A DNA stretch of 64,000 nucleotides from VKMB-3413 sp041027365 (GCF_041027365.1 NZ_JBFTEH010000007.1:229349-293348); one strand, 5' to 3'. Positions 47,833 to 57,267 are shown, counted from the first letter of the stretch. Notes: generated from the sequence alone by a model not told the origin. A program made the numbers and translations.

Positions 47833-48861
47833 TCAGGGCCGCCTGACGAGCCCGGCGGCGAGGAGGCTCTCGGCCGTCGCCGTCACCGCTATGCGCGGGC
47901 TGCGGAACGACAGCCCCAGAATTCGCTCTGCCGGTTCCGACACCAGGATCTTCCGCCTGCCGAGTTCGCCGACCAGCGCGCGCGCCGGCGGCACGACCAT
48001 CGCCGCGGCACGGATCAGCGCGTCGGGGAGCGTGTATCGCGGCAGGCGGCGCGCGAATTCGGGATATTCCCGGGCAATGATCCCGGCGAGCTCTATGAGC
48101 GTCAGCACGCCGCCCGAAAGAATGAAGCGATGCCCGGACGCGCCGGATGCGGTGAGCGCCGCGACATGCGCCGCCGCCACGTCGCGCGCGTCGACGATGC
48201 CGAAGGAGACGTTCGGCACGACCGGCATGCGCCCGGTCATCATCATCTGGATCAGCTTGGCGGACGTCCCCGCCTCGCCGCCCAGCAGCGGGCCGAGGAC
48301 CAGCGAGGGGTTGATCGCGACGAGTTGCAGCCCGGTGCCCTCCACGGACTCCCAGGCACCCCGCTCGGCCTCGGTCTTCGACACCGCATAGGCCGAGATC
48401 GACCGGCTTTCCGTATCCGACCAGTCGGTCTCGCCGAAGCGGGGCTCGGCGCGCCGCTCGTGGCCGTAGGTGATCGCGGCGACGGACGACGTCAGCACCA
48501 GTCGCTCCGCCCCGGCCTTCAGCGCCGCGCGCACCACCCGCAGCGCCCCGCCCCTCGCGACCGGTACGAGCGCCCGCCTGTCGCGCGGCTGGCGCATCGG
48601 AAACGGCGAGGCCGTGTGCAGGACGAATCGGCAGCCCTCTGCCGCAGCGTCCCAGCCCGCATCGGCCGACAGATACGCCTCGACGATCTCCAGGCGGTCG
48701 ACTGCGCCGCCGGCCTCGGCCAGCGCAGCCACGGCCGCGCGCCCCTTCTCGGCCGACCGCACGGTTCCGCGCACGCGGTAGCCGGCGCCGAGCAGCGCAA
48801 GCGCCACATGCTTGCCGATGAAACCGGACACGCCGGTGAGAAGAACGCGATCGTCGGGCAT
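47833..48861 (-). CDS. NAD-dependent epimerase/dehydratase-like SDR protein
   Basis: A 342-residue extended short-chain dehydrogenase: Rossmann motif LLTGVSGFIGKHVALALL (glycines at 10, 13 and 16) and catalytic YxxxK in ISAYAVSKTEAERG, with AINPSLVLGPLLGG downstream. The overall pattern is that of dihydroflavonol-4-reductase-like reductases, which in bacteria act on varied aldehydes and ketones. The ATG at 48861 has GAGGGG seven bases upstream; a TTG six codons earlier is less likely. Single gene. Confidence 0.9.
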   Translation of the reverse strand: MPDDRVLLTGVSGFIGKHVALALLGAGYRVRGTVRSAEKGRAAVAALAEAGGAVDRLEIVEAYLSADAGWDAAAEGCRFVLHTASPFPMRQPRDRRALVPVARGGALRVVRAALKAGAERLVLTSSVAAITYGHERRAEPRFGETDWSDTESRSISAYAVSKTEAERGAWESVEGTGLQLVAINPSLVLGPLLGGEAGTSAKLIQMMMTGRMPVVPNVSFGIVDARDVAAAHVAALTASGASGHRFILSGGVLTLIELAGIIAREYPEFARRLPRYTLPDALIRAAAMVVPPARALVGELGRRKILVSEPAERILGLSFRSPRIAVTATAESLLAAGLVRRP

Positions 48862-48965
48862 CCGCCGGCCCCTCGCCAATCAAGACAGGGGATTATCTAG
48901 CGCGGTCCGGCGAAAGGTGACGGCCTGGCTCGCCGCCGGCAAAAGGATGCCGCCGCCGGACATGA

Positions 48966-48989
48966 CAAAGGGGCCGCGCGGGCCCCTTT
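48966..48989 (-). terminator. Terminator of the ribosomal superoperon after rplQ
   Basis: Hairpin AAAGGGGCC / GGCCCCTTT around GCGCG, about 40 bases after the rplQ stop. T-run is short (three) but the stem is strong; works in either direction. Confidence 0.75.
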
Positions 48990-49027
48990 CTCGAATCGGT
49001 CGGATCGAAGCGCCGCAGCGCAAAGGA

Positions 49028-49450
49028 TCAGGCGGCTTCCTGCTCGCCCTCGGCCTCGAGGCGCTCACGGTCGACGGCGCCGCGGGCGTCCGGATCGCGG
49101 TCGACGAACTCGATCACCGCCAGCGGCGCGTTGTCGCCGCGCCGGAAGCCGGCCTTGAGAACGCGGCAGTAGCCGCCGTTGCGGTCGGCATAGCGGCTCG
49201 CCAGCGTGTCGAACAGCTTGATGGTGGCCGCGTCGTCCTGGAGGCGGGAGGCCGCGAGACGGCGCGCATGCAGGTCGCCGCGCTTGCCGAGCGTGATCAG
49301 CTTCTCGACGATCGGGCGAAGATCCTTCGCCTTCGGCAGCGTCGTGACGATCTGCTCGTGGGTGATCAGCGACACCGCCATGTTGGCGAACATCGCCTTG
49401 CGGTGGCTGGCGGTACGGTTGAGCTTACGGCCGCGTTTTGCGTGGCGCAT
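49028..49450 (-). CDS. rplQ: 50S ribosomal protein L17
   Basis: A 140-residue L17 (core MRHAKRGRKLNRTASHRKAM and IVTTLPKAKDLRPIVEKLIT), with a C-terminal extension of about 20 residues rich in Glu, Arg and Ala that E. coli lacks. Last gene of the superoperon, 147 bases after rpoA. Confidence 0.98.
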   Translation of the reverse strand: MRHAKRGRKLNRTASHRKAMFANMAVSLITHEQIVTTLPKAKDLRPIVEKLITLGKRGDLHARRLAASRLQDDAATIKLFDTLASRYADRNGGYCRVLKAGFRRGDNAPLAVIEFVDRDPDARGAVDRERLEAEGEQEAA

Positions 49451-49597
49451 GGGAGTGTTTCCTTCGGATCAAGAATCCGGACGTTGCCGGAGGTCGGTAT
49501 CTTTGCGTCCCTGCCGCGAGGCGACAGGCCGCCGTGCCTTTGAATGATTTGTCATGGGAACGCCCCGCCCACCATTGAGCGGGCGAGGCGTCAGGTC

Positions 49598-50635
49598 TTA
49601 GTACTGGTCTTCGTAGCGCTTGGCCAGATCGTCGATGTTCTCCGGCGGCCAGGCCGGCACTTCCATGCCGAGATGGAGACCCATGGAGGCGAGAACCTCC
49701 TTGATCTCGTTCAGCGACTTGCGCCCGAAGTTCGGGGTCCGGAGCATCTCCGCCTCGGTCTTCTGGATCAGGTCGCCGATATAGACGATGTTGTCGTTCT
49801 TCAGGCAGTTCGCCGAGCGGACCGAGAGCTCCAGCTCGTCGACCTTCTTCAGGAGCGCCGGGTTGAAGGCGAGCTCGGTGATCTGCTCGTCGGTCGCGCC
49901 GACGCCGCCACCGGCGCGCTGGTCGCGCTGCGGCTCCTCGAAGTTGATGAAGACCGAGAGCTGGTCCTGCAGGATGCGCGCGGCATAGGCCACCGCGTCC
50001 TCGCCGGAGATCGAGCCGTCCGTCTCGATCGTCATCGTCAGCTTGTCCTTGTTCAGGTCCTGACCCTCACGGGTGTTCTCGACCTTGTAGGACACCTTCT
50101 TCACCGGCGAGAACAGCGAATCGACCGGGATCAGGCCGATCGGCGCATCCTCGGCGCGGTTCTGGTCGGCCGGGACATAGCCCTTGCCGGTGTTCACGGT
50201 GAACTCCATCCGGATCTCCGCGCCCTCGTCGAGGGTGCAGATCTCGTGCTCCGGATTGAGCACCTCGATGTCGCCGACCGTCTGGATGTCACCGGCGGTG
50301 ACGACGCCCGGGCCCTGCTTGCGCAGGACCATGCGCTTCGGGCCCTCGCCCTGCATCGAGATGCAGACTTCCTTGACGTTCAGGACGATGTCGGTCACGT
50401 CTTCGCGCACGCCCGGGATCGAGGAGAACTCGTGCAGGACGCCGTCGATCTGGACGGCGGTGACGGACGCGCCGCGCAGCGAGGACAGGAGCACGCGCCG
50501 CAGCGCGTTGCCGAGCGTCAGGCCGAAGCCCCGCTCCAGCGGCTCGGCGACGAAGGTCGCCTTGGTGCGGCTGCCTTCGTTCTTGAAGACCAGCTGGTTG
50601 GGCTTGGTCAGTTCTTGCCAGTTGCTAGCAATCAT
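49598..50635 (-). CDS. rpoA: RNA polymerase alpha subunit
   Basis: A 345-residue alpha subunit, some eight residues longer than usual because of a Gly-rich linker segment GGGVGATDEQ between the two domains. N-terminal dimerisation domain has EPLERGFGLTLGNALRRVLL; C-terminal DNA-binding domain has RSANCLKNDNIVYIGDLIQK and GRKSLNEIKEVLASMGLHLG. It lies 215 bases after rpsK and before rplQ, the standard alpha operon order. Confidence 0.98.
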   Translation of the reverse strand: MIASNWQELTKPNQLVFKNEGSRTKATFVAEPLERGFGLTLGNALRRVLLSSLRGASVTAVQIDGVLHEFSSIPGVREDVTDIVLNVKEVCISMQGEGPKRMVLRKQGPGVVTAGDIQTVGDIEVLNPEHEICTLDEGAEIRMEFTVNTGKGYVPADQNRAEDAPIGLIPVDSLFSPVKKVSYKVENTREGQDLNKDKLTMTIETDGSISGEDAVAYAARILQDQLSVFINFEEPQRDQRAGGGVGATDEQITELAFNPALLKKVDELELSVRSANCLKNDNIVYIGDLIQKTEAEMLRTPNFGRKSLNEIKEVLASMGLHLGMEVPAWPPENIDDLAKRYEDQY

Positions 50636-50850
50636 GAGGAATGCCTCTCAGTTTCCTCGCCACCATCCAATCGTGGCGAAAGGTCTGAACCGGGACACGG
50701 CGCCAAGCGAACTCGTACCCTCGGAAATCGGTAAAAGCGACGGCGGCCGTCATGGCCGCTCGCCGCTAAAACTGGCGCCTGGCGTTGATTGTCCGCCGAA
50801 GCGCCTTGCCCGGCCGCTCGCCGGGCACCGGCCTTGCGGCCGCAGCGCTC

Positions 50851-51240
50851 TTAGACGCGGCGTTTCTTGCGCGGCCGCACGCCGTTGTGCGGGATCGGCG
50901 TCACGTCACGGATGGACGTGATGGTGAAGCCCGCCGACTGCAGCGCACGCAGCGCCGACTCACGACCCGATCCCGGACCGCACACCTCGACCTCGAGGGT
51001 GCGCATGCCGTGCTCCTGCGCCTTCTTGGCGGCATCCTCGGCGGCGATCTGCGCCGCGAACGGCGTCGACTTGCGCGAACCCTTGAAGCCCTGCGCACCG
51101 GCCGACGACCAGGCGATCGCATTGCCCTGCGCGTCGGTGATCGTGATCAGCGTGTTGTTGAAGGTCGAGTTCACATGCGCGACGCCCGACGAAATGTTCT
51201 TACGTTCGCGGCGACGAACGCGCTGCGCTTCCTTGGCCAT
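50851..51240 (-). CDS. rpsK: 30S ribosomal protein S11
   Basis: A 129-residue S11 with SSGVAHVNSTFNNTLITITD, GSRKSTPFAAQIAAEDAA and the conserved end RDVTPIPHNGVRPRKKRRV. It forms part of the mRNA exit channel platform of the small subunit. It lies 134 bases after rpsM. Confidence 0.98.
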   Translation of the reverse strand: MAKEAQRVRRRERKNISSGVAHVNSTFNNTLITITDAQGNAIAWSSAGAQGFKGSRKSTPFAAQIAAEDAAKKAQEHGMRTLEVEVCGPGSGRESALRALQSAGFTITSIRDVTPIPHNGVRPRKKRRV

Positions 51241-51374
51241 GCTTCTATCCTGCTCGATATCGACACCGCCGTAATGCCGGCGGCTACACCCGCGGCCGAC
51301 CCGTCGCGGGCCGCCGCATCATTCATCCATGCCGCTCGGTGCGGACGCTCGAAGCGCCCGCCGGCGGCGCGGTC

Positions 51375-51743
51375 TTACTTCTTCTTGCCGGCAATCGCCT
51401 TGGCCGGACCCTTGCGGGTGCGGGCATTGGTGTGCGTCCGCTGGCCGCGCACCGGCAGGCCGCGACGATGGCGCAGGCCGCGGTAGCAGCCGAGGTCCAT
51501 CAGGCGCTTGATGTTCATCGCCGTCTCGCGGCGCAGATCGCCCTCGACCTGATAGTCGCGGTCGATGAGCTCGCGGATCTGCAGAACCTCGGCGTCGGTC
51601 AGGTCGTTGACCCGGCGCTCGTCGGCGAGATTCGCCTTCTGCATGATCTCCTTGGCGAAGGCCGGGCCGATGCCGTGAATGTACTGCAGCGCGATGACGA
51701 CGCGCTTGTTCGAGGGAATGTTGACGCCAGCGATACGAGCCAC
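51375..51743 (-). CDS. rpsM: 30S ribosomal protein S13
   Basis: A 122-residue S13: MARIAGVNIPSNKRVVIALQ, GIGPAFAKEI and the basic end GLRHRRGLPVRGQRTHTNAR. Contacts the large subunit and P-site tRNA. It opens the alpha operon; a good promoter lies in the gap after adk. Confidence 0.98.
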   Translation of the reverse strand: MARIAGVNIPSNKRVVIALQYIHGIGPAFAKEIMQKANLADERRVNDLTDAEVLQIRELIDRDYQVEGDLRRETAMNIKRLMDLGCYRGLRHRRGLPVRGQRTHTNARTRKGPAKAIAGKKK

Positions 51744-51880
51744 GTCTGTCTCCTGAGGTCTAGATGGACACGGGGCCCACGCATTGCAAGAACGGGAGCG
51801 CCTACGGCCAATAGCGACCGATGCCGATCTCCCAAACGAGAGACCCGCGTCAGCCGCGTTCGGTTCGCGAATGGCGCAGG

Positions 51881-51909
51881 CTATAAATCATCGGGCCTTG
51901 ACAAGTCAA
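51881..51909 (-). promoter_or_regulatory. Candidate sigma-70 promoter for rpsM-rpsK-rpoA-rplQ
   Basis: Minus strand TTGACT (51909-51904), 17-base spacer, TTATAG (51886-51881). It is in the 196-base adk-rpsM gap and would give a leader of about 130 bases. It is the best -35/-10 pair that I see in the ribosomal block. Confidence 0.6.
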
Positions 51910-51939
51910 CCGAGTCGCGTTCCGCGACCCTGGCCCACG

Positions 51940-52587
51940 TCACCGCGAAACGATGGCGTCGATATTGTCGGTCACATCTTCGATCGACTGCATCCCGTCG
52001 ATCGTCTTCAAGATGCCCTTGCAGTGATAGTAGCCGACCAGCGGCGACGTATCCTTGTAGTAGTTCCAGAGCCGGGTGCGCATGGTCTCGGCGTTGTCGT
52101 CGGGCCGCCGCTTGAACTCGGTCGAGCCGCAGGTGTCGCAGACACCCTCCACCGTCGGCTGGCGATCGGTGTCGTGGTAGACGGTCCCGCACTTGGCGCA
52201 GGAGAACCGTCCCGCGACCCGTCGGATCAGCACCTCGTCGTCGACCCGCATCTCGATCACGTGGTCGAGCTTCTGGCCGCGTTCCGCGAGCATCGCCTCG
52301 ACGGCGTCGGCCTGGATCAGCGTCCGGGGATAGCCGTCGAGGATGAAGCCGTTGGCGCAGTCCGGCTGGTCGATCCGCTCCGCGACGATCGCGTTGACGA
52401 TCTCGTCGGACACGAGGTGTCCCGCGTCCATGACCGCCTTGGCGCGAAGACCGACCTCGGTCTCGGCGGCGACCGCCGCCCGCAGCATGTCACCCGTGGA
52501 CAGCTGCGGAATGCCTTCCCGTTCGACCAGTCTCTGTGCCTGGGTCCCCTTTCCGGCGCCTGGCGGTCCAAGCAGAATCAGTCTCAT
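51940..52587 (-). CDS. adk: Adenylate kinase
   Basis: A 215-residue adenylate kinase with P-loop GPPGAGKG (7-14), FILDGYPRT, and a zinc-type LID: Cys130, Cys133, Cys150 and Cys153 (FSCAKCGTVYH, CDTCG). It converts AMP and ATP to ADP. Its ATG overlaps the secY stop by four bases (ATGA), so it is co-translated with secY. The longer open frame upstream in this track is the shadow of secY. Confidence 0.98.
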   Translation of the reverse strand: MRLILLGPPGAGKGTQAQRLVEREGIPQLSTGDMLRAAVAAETEVGLRAKAVMDAGHLVSDEIVNAIVAERIDQPDCANGFILDGYPRTLIQADAVEAMLAERGQKLDHVIEMRVDDEVLIRRVAGRFSCAKCGTVYHDTDRQPTVEGVCDTCGSTEFKRRPDDNAETMRTRLWNYYKDTSPLVGYYHCKGILKTIDGMQSIEDVTDNIDAIVSR

Positions 52588-53927
52588 CTGGCTCCCCGTC
52601 TCCCCCCTCTGAGCTTCGCCTTCTTGACGAGGCCTTCGTACTGATGCGCCAGAAGATGACCCTGGATCTGCGCGACCGTATCCATCGTCACGCTCACCAC
52701 GATCAGCAGCGACGTTCCTCCGAGATAGAACGGAACGCCCGCCGCCGAAATAAGAAATTCGGGCAATAGGCAGATCAGCACGAGATAGATGGCGCCGATC
52801 ACCGTGATTCGCGTCAGCACATAGTCGATGAACTCGGCCGTGCGCTCGCCCGGGCGAATGCCCGGAATGAAGCCGCCATGCTTCTTCAGATTGTCCGCCG
52901 TGTCCTTCGGATCGAAGACCACCGCCGTGTAGAAGAACGAGAAGAAGGCGATCAGGCCGGCATAGACCAGCATGTAGAGCGGCTGGCCGTGCCCGAGCGA
53001 GGCGATGACCGCCGTCGCCCAGCCCGGCAGATTCGCCGTGTTGGAGAAGTTCGCCACCGTCACCGGCAGGAGCAGCAGCGAGGACGCGAAGATCGGCGGG
53101 ATGACGCCCGAGGTGTTCAGCTTCAGCGGCAGGTGCGAGGTGTCGCCCTGGAACATCCGGTTGCCGACCTGGCGCTTCGGATACTGGATCAGCAGCCGGC
53201 GCTGCGCCCGCTCGAAGAACACGATGAAGGCGATACAGGCGATCGCGACGACGATCACCAGAAGCACGACGGTCGTCGACAGGGCGCCGGTGCGGCCGAG
53301 CTCCAGGAGGTTGGCCACCGCCGACGGCAGACGCGCGACGATGCCCGCGAAGATGATCAGCGAGATGCCGTTGCCGATGCCGCGCGACGTGATCTGCTCG
53401 CCGAGCCACATCAGGAACATCGTGCCGCCGACCAGCGTCACCACGGCGGAGAGCTGGAAGAACCAGCCGGGATTGAGGACGATGCCGGCCTGGGTCTCTA
53501 GTCCGGCGGAAATGCCGTAGGCCTGGACGGTGGCGAGCAGCACGGTGCCGTAGCGGGTGTACTGGTTGATGACCTGCCGGCCCTGCTCGCCTTCCTTCTT
53601 CAGGCTCTCGAGCGAGGGAATGACCGACGTCATCAGCTGGATGATGATCGAGGCCGAGATGTACGGCATGATTCCGAGCGCGAAGATCGCCATCCGGCCG
53701 ATCGCGCCGCCCGAGAACATGTTGAACATGCCAAGGATGCCGCTCTGCTGCTGCTCGAAGGCGCGTGCGAGAGCGTCGGGATTGATGCCCGGCATCGGGA
53801 TGTAGGTGCCGAGCCGATAGACCAGAAGCGCGCCGAGGGTGAACCAAATGCGCTTCTTCAGGTCCCCGGCCTTGGCGAAGGCCGAGAAATTGAGATTGGC
53901 GGCCAGTTGTTCCGCTGCCGATGCCAT
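52584..53927 (-). CDS. secY: Preprotein translocase subunit SecY
   Basis: A 447-residue SecY with ten membrane helices, the channel of the Sec translocon. Typical blocks: RIWFTLGALLVYRLGTYIPMPG, ASIIIQLMTSVIPSL, and NLKKHGGFIPGIRPGERTA in the cytoplasmic loop that binds ribosomes and SecA. It is 136 bases downstream of rplO and overlaps adk, the usual spc operon end. Confidence 0.98.
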   Translation of the reverse strand: MASAAEQLAANLNFSAFAKAGDLKKRIWFTLGALLVYRLGTYIPMPGINPDALARAFEQQQSGILGMFNMFSGGAIGRMAIFALGIMPYISASIIIQLMTSVIPSLESLKKEGEQGRQVINQYTRYGTVLLATVQAYGISAGLETQAGIVLNPGWFFQLSAVVTLVGGTMFLMWLGEQITSRGIGNGISLIIFAGIVARLPSAVANLLELGRTGALSTTVVLLVIVVAIACIAFIVFFERAQRRLLIQYPKRQVGNRMFQGDTSHLPLKLNTSGVIPPIFASSLLLLPVTVANFSNTANLPGWATAVIASLGHGQPLYMLVYAGLIAFFSFFYTAVVFDPKDTADNLKKHGGFIPGIRPGERTAEFIDYVLTRITVIGAIYLVLICLLPEFLISAAGVPFYLGGTSLLIVVSVTMDTVAQIQGHLLAHQYEGLVKKAKLRGGRRGAR

Positions 53928-54063
53928 TCGAGGAAGTCTCCGGTTGTCCCGCGGATCAGCCGGGAGTCGCGTCTGGCGGCCGACCGGCCTCGGGCTGAGA
54001 AGACGGGCCCCCTCCCGAGAGCCCGTCAGATAAGCGGCGCGGACGAAGCGCGCAAGCGAAGCC

Positions 54064-54552
54064 TCAGGCCTCGGAGGCGGCCTCGGCCTTGGCCGGAACG
54101 GTGGTCGTGACCGAACCGCCCGCCTTCTCGACCTTCTCGATTGCCGACTTGGAGGCGCCGGCGACAGTGATCGTCAGCTTCGCCGAGATCTCGCCGTCGC
54201 CGAGCAGGCGCACGCCATCCTTCTCGCGGCGCAGGACGCCGGCGGCGACGAGCGCCGCGACATCCACGGCCGCCGAGACGTCGAGCTTGCCCGCATCGAT
54301 CGCCTGCTGCAAGCGGCCGACCGAGACGACATTGTAGTTCTTCGCGAAGATGTTGGTGAAGCCGCGCTTCGGCAGGCGCCGGAAGAGCGGCATCTGGCCA
54401 CCCTCGAAGCCGTTGATGGCGACGCCCGAACGGGACTTCTGGCCCTTGACGCCGCGCCCGCCGGTCTTGCCGCTACCAGACCCGATGCCGCGGCCGAGCC
54501 GCTTGCGGGAATGGGTGGCGCCATCCTTGTCGGAAAGCTCGTTGAGTTTCAT
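54064..54552 (-). CDS. rplO: 50S ribosomal protein L15
   Basis: A 162-residue L15: basic, Gly-rich N-terminal tail (KRLGRGIGSGSGKTGGRGVK) and a C-terminal globular half with KLTITVAGASKSAIEKVEKA, ending in an Ala/Glu tail. It lies 76 bases after rpmD. Confidence 0.98.
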   Translation of the reverse strand: MKLNELSDKDGATHSRKRLGRGIGSGSGKTGGRGVKGQKSRSGVAINGFEGGQMPLFRRLPKRGFTNIFAKNYNVVSVGRLQQAIDAGKLDVSAAVDVAALVAAGVLRREKDGVRLLGDGEISAKLTITVAGASKSAIEKVEKAGGSVTTTVPAKAEAASEA

Positions 54553-54628
54553 GTTCTTTCTCCTGAAGCATTCGGCTGCCAGCCGCTCGTGCGGCGCTGC
54601 CGGTCGATGCCCTGGGTCTGTGGCTCGC

Positions 54629-54832
54629 TTACGCCTCGTCGACGACGCGCACCAGGTGGGAGACCTTGGCGATCATGCCGCGGACCGCCGGGGTGTCCTC
54701 GAGGGTGCGCTGGCGATGCAGCTTGTTCAGCCCGAGGCCGACGAGCGTCTGGCGCTGGTCGGCCGGGCGGCGAATCGGGCTTCCGATCTGCTCGACGGTG
54801 ATCGTCTTGCCCGCGGTCGTGGTCTTGGCCAT
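54629..54832 (-). CDS. rpmD: 50S ribosomal protein L30
   Basis: A 67-residue L30 (VEQIGSPIRRPADQRQTLVG, GLGLNKLHRQRTLEDTPAVR). Present in alphaproteobacteria but missing in several other bacterial lines. Located between rpsE and rplO as in E. coli. Confidence 0.97.
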   Translation of the reverse strand: MAKTTTAGKTITVEQIGSPIRRPADQRQTLVGLGLNKLHRQRTLEDTPAVRGMIAKVSHLVRVVDEA

Positions 54833-54887
54833 GGCTAAACTCCTTCAATCAAAGGTGCGGGACGCAGATCGCGCGGCCCGCAGACGG

Positions 54888-55457
54888 TCACTCTTCGGCG
54901 GATGCGGCAGCGGCGCCGACGGCGTCGCGGCGGCGCGCCTGCAGCGTCGAATACTTGATGCCGCGACGGGCGGCGACGTCCTTCGGATGCGTCGCGTTCT
55001 TCAGCGCGTCGAAGGTGGCGCGAACCATGTTGTACGGGTTCGACGATCCCAGCGACTTGGCGACGACGTCATGCATGCCGACCGCCTCGAAGACGGCGCG
55101 CATCGGACCGCCGGCGATGATGCCGGTACCGGCCTCGGCGGTGCGCAGAAGAACCTTGCCCGCGCCGTGGCGGCCGGAGGCGTCGTGATGCAGCGTACGG
55201 CCGTCGCGCAGCGGCACGAAGATCAGGTCGCGCTTGGCGGCTTCCGTCGCCTTGCGGATGGCTTCCGGCACTTCGCGTGCCTTGCCGTGGCCGAAGCCGA
55301 CGCGGCCCTTCAGGTCGCCGACGACGACGAGAGCGGCGAAGCCGAAGCGACGGCCGCCCTTCACCACCTTGGCGACGCGGTTGATGTGGACGAGCTTGTC
55401 GACGAAACCGTCGTCGTGATCGTCACGGCGATCATTGCGATCGTTACGAGGCGCCAT
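54888..55457 (-). CDS. rpsE: 30S ribosomal protein S5
   Basis: A 189-residue S5 with the double-stranded-RNA-binding domain (DKLVHINRVAKVVKGGRRFG) and the C-terminal KSLGSSNPYNMVRATFDALK. The N terminus (MAPRNDRNDRRDDHDD) is a charged extension. It shapes the decoding site. It lies 114 bases after rplR. Confidence 0.98.
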   Translation of the reverse strand: MAPRNDRNDRRDDHDDGFVDKLVHINRVAKVVKGGRRFGFAALVVVGDLKGRVGFGHGKAREVPEAIRKATEAAKRDLIFVPLRDGRTLHHDASGRHGAGKVLLRTAEAGTGIIAGGPMRAVFEAVGMHDVVAKSLGSSNPYNMVRATFDALKNATHPKDVAARRGIKYSTLQARRRDAVGAAAASAEE

Positions 55458-55571
55458 ATCCTAGTCCTTGTTCTTTTCCGGAGGCGTCCAACGATGACGG
55501 CCGCACGAGGGCGGCCGCCGCGAATTCAGGCGGGAGCGGCCGATCGATGCCGGCTCGCTCCCACGAGAAGC

Positions 55572-55934
55572 TTAGAAGTTCAGCCCGCCTTCGCGCGCCG
55601 AATCGGCCAGCGCCTTGACGCGGCCGTGGTAGATGAAGGCGCCGCGATCGAAGACGACGTCGGTGACGCCCGCTTCCCTCGCACGCTCGGCGACGAGCTT
55701 GCCGACGGCCGCAGCCGCGGCGACGTCGGCGCCGGTCTTCAGATCGCCGCGCAGCGACGGATCGAGCGTCGAGGCGGCTGCGAGCGTACGCCCCGCCGCA
55801 TCGTCGATGACCTGCGCGTAGATGTTCTTCGACGAACGGTGCACGGACAGCCGCGGACGGCCGTTCGCCACCTTCTTCAGCGAGCGGCGGATCCGTGAGG
55901 CCCGACGCCGCAGCATTTCCTTGGTGGTAGCCAT
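55572..55934 (-). CDS. rplR: 50S ribosomal protein L18
   Basis: A 120-residue L18 (RRASRIRRSLKKVANGRPRL, VFDRGAFIYHGRVKALADSA) that binds 5S rRNA with L5. It starts 8 bases after the rplF stop. Confidence 0.98.
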   Translation of the reverse strand: MATTKEMLRRRASRIRRSLKKVANGRPRLSVHRSSKNIYAQVIDDAAGRTLAAASTLDPSLRGDLKTGADVAAAAAVGKLVAERAREAGVTDVVFDRGAFIYHGRVKALADSAREGGLNF

Positions 55935-55942
55935 GACGGACC

Positions 55943-56476
55943 TTACTTCTTCTTGCCTTCCTTGCGGACGATCGTCTCGTTCGCGTATTTCACGCCCTTG
56001 CCCTTGTAGGGCTCAGGGCCACGATATTCGCGGATTTCCGCCGCGACCTGGCCGACCTGCTGCTTGTTGATGCCGGAGACGATGATCTCGGTCGGCTTCG
56101 GCACCTGGATCTGGATGCCTTCCGGCGTCTGATAGACGACGTCGTGCGAAAAGCCCAGAGCCAGCTGCAGGTTCTTGCCCTGCATGGCGGCGCGGTAGCC
56201 GACGCCGTTGATCTCGAGCCGCTTCTCGAAGCCCGTCGTCACACCGTTCAGGATGTTGACGATCATCGTGCGGGACATGCCCCACTTCGAGCGCGCATCC
56301 TTGGAGTTGTCGCGCGGATCGACCTTGATCGCGCCGTCCTGCATCTGGACCAGCACTTCGTCGTTGACCACGAAGGACAGTTCGCCCTTCGGCCCCTTGG
56401 CCTTGACGGTCTGCCCCTCGACGGAGGCGGTCACGCCGGCGGGGACGGCGACCGGCTTCTTACCAATACGAGACAT
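55943..56476 (-). CDS. rplF: 50S ribosomal protein L6
   Basis: A 177-residue L6 with two repeats of the same fold: N-terminal MSRIGKKPVAVPAGVTASVE and the conserved C-terminal EIREYRGPEPYKGKGVKYAN, near the GTPase-associated centre. It lies 41 bases after rpsH. Confidence 0.98.
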   Translation of the reverse strand: MSRIGKKPVAVPAGVTASVEGQTVKAKGPKGELSFVVNDEVLVQMQDGAIKVDPRDNSKDARSKWGMSRTMIVNILNGVTTGFEKRLEINGVGYRAAMQGKNLQLALGFSHDVVYQTPEGIQIQVPKPTEIIVSGINKQQVGQVAAEIREYRGPEPYKGKGVKYANETIVRKEGKKK

Positions 56477-56517
56477 TTCGAAACCCTGTCAGTTCGTCGG
56501 GCGCCTGTGCCGCCGCG

Positions 56518-56916
56518 TCAGAAGACGCGGCAGAGCACCTCGCCGCCGACATTTTGTTCGCGAGCGCTATGGTCGGCCATCACGCCCTTCGGGGTCGAGA
56601 GCACCGAGATGCCGAGGCCGTTGGCGACCTGCGGGATCGTCTTCGCCGAGACGTAGACGCGGCGGCCGGGCTTCGACACGCGGGCGATCTCGCGGATCAC
56701 CGGGGCGCCCTCATAGTACTTCAGCTCGATCTCGAACTCCGCCTTGCCGTTCCCGAAGTCGGTCTCGGTGTAGCCGCGGATGTAGCCCTCTTCCTTGAGG
56801 ACGTCGAGAACGCGCGCCCGCAGCTTCGACGCAGGGGTCGAGACGGACGACTTGTTGCGCATCACCGCGTTGCGGATACGGGTCAGCATATCGCCGAGAG
56901 GATCGGACAGTGCCAT
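56518..56916 (-). CDS. rpsH: 30S ribosomal protein S8
   Basis: A 132-residue S8 (DPLGDMLTRIRNAVMRNKSS) with the conserved C-terminal GISVLSTPKGVMADHSARE. In E. coli S8 represses the spc operon by binding its mRNA; I cannot confirm a binding site here. Confidence 0.98.
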   Translation of the reverse strand: MALSDPLGDMLTRIRNAVMRNKSSVSTPASKLRARVLDVLKEEGYIRGYTETDFGNGKAEFEIELKYYEGAPVIREIARVSKPGRRVYVSAKTIPQVANGLGISVLSTPKGVMADHSAREQNVGGEVLCRVF

Positions 56917-56928
56917 GATGAAGCCTCC

Positions 56929-57234
56929 TTACCAGCTCGACTTGACGATGCCGGGGATCTGGCCGTTGTTGCCGAGTTCCCGGAGCGCGATACGGCTCAT
57001 CTTGAGCTTGCGATAGTAGGCGCGCGGGCGCCCGGTGACTTCGCAGCGATTGCGGATGCGCACCTTCGAGCCGTTGCGCGGCAGTTCGGCGAGCTGCAGC
57101 TGCGCCCGGAACCGCTCGTCCATCGGAGCGTCGGAATTCTTGGTGATCGCTTTCAGAGCAGCGCGCTTGGCGGCGTACTTCGCCACCAGTTTCTCGCGAC
57201 GCTTGTTCTTTTCGATCATGCCCTTCTTGGCCAT
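56929..57234 (-). CDS. rpsN: 30S ribosomal protein S14 (zinc-independent)
   Basis: A 101-residue S14 (KKGMIEKNKRREKLVAKYAA, RNRCEVTGRPRAYYRKLKMS). The CxxC pairs of the zinc-type S14 are missing, so it is the long, zinc-independent form usual in proteobacteria. Confidence 0.98.
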   Translation of the reverse strand: MAKKGMIEKNKRREKLVAKYAAKRAALKAITKNSDAPMDERFRAQLQLAELPRNGSKVRIRNRCEVTGRPRAYYRKLKMSRIALRELGNNGQIPGIVKSSW

Positions 57235-57267
57235 TTTGTCGTCCTTGTCTCGTCTGCCGTTACAGGC

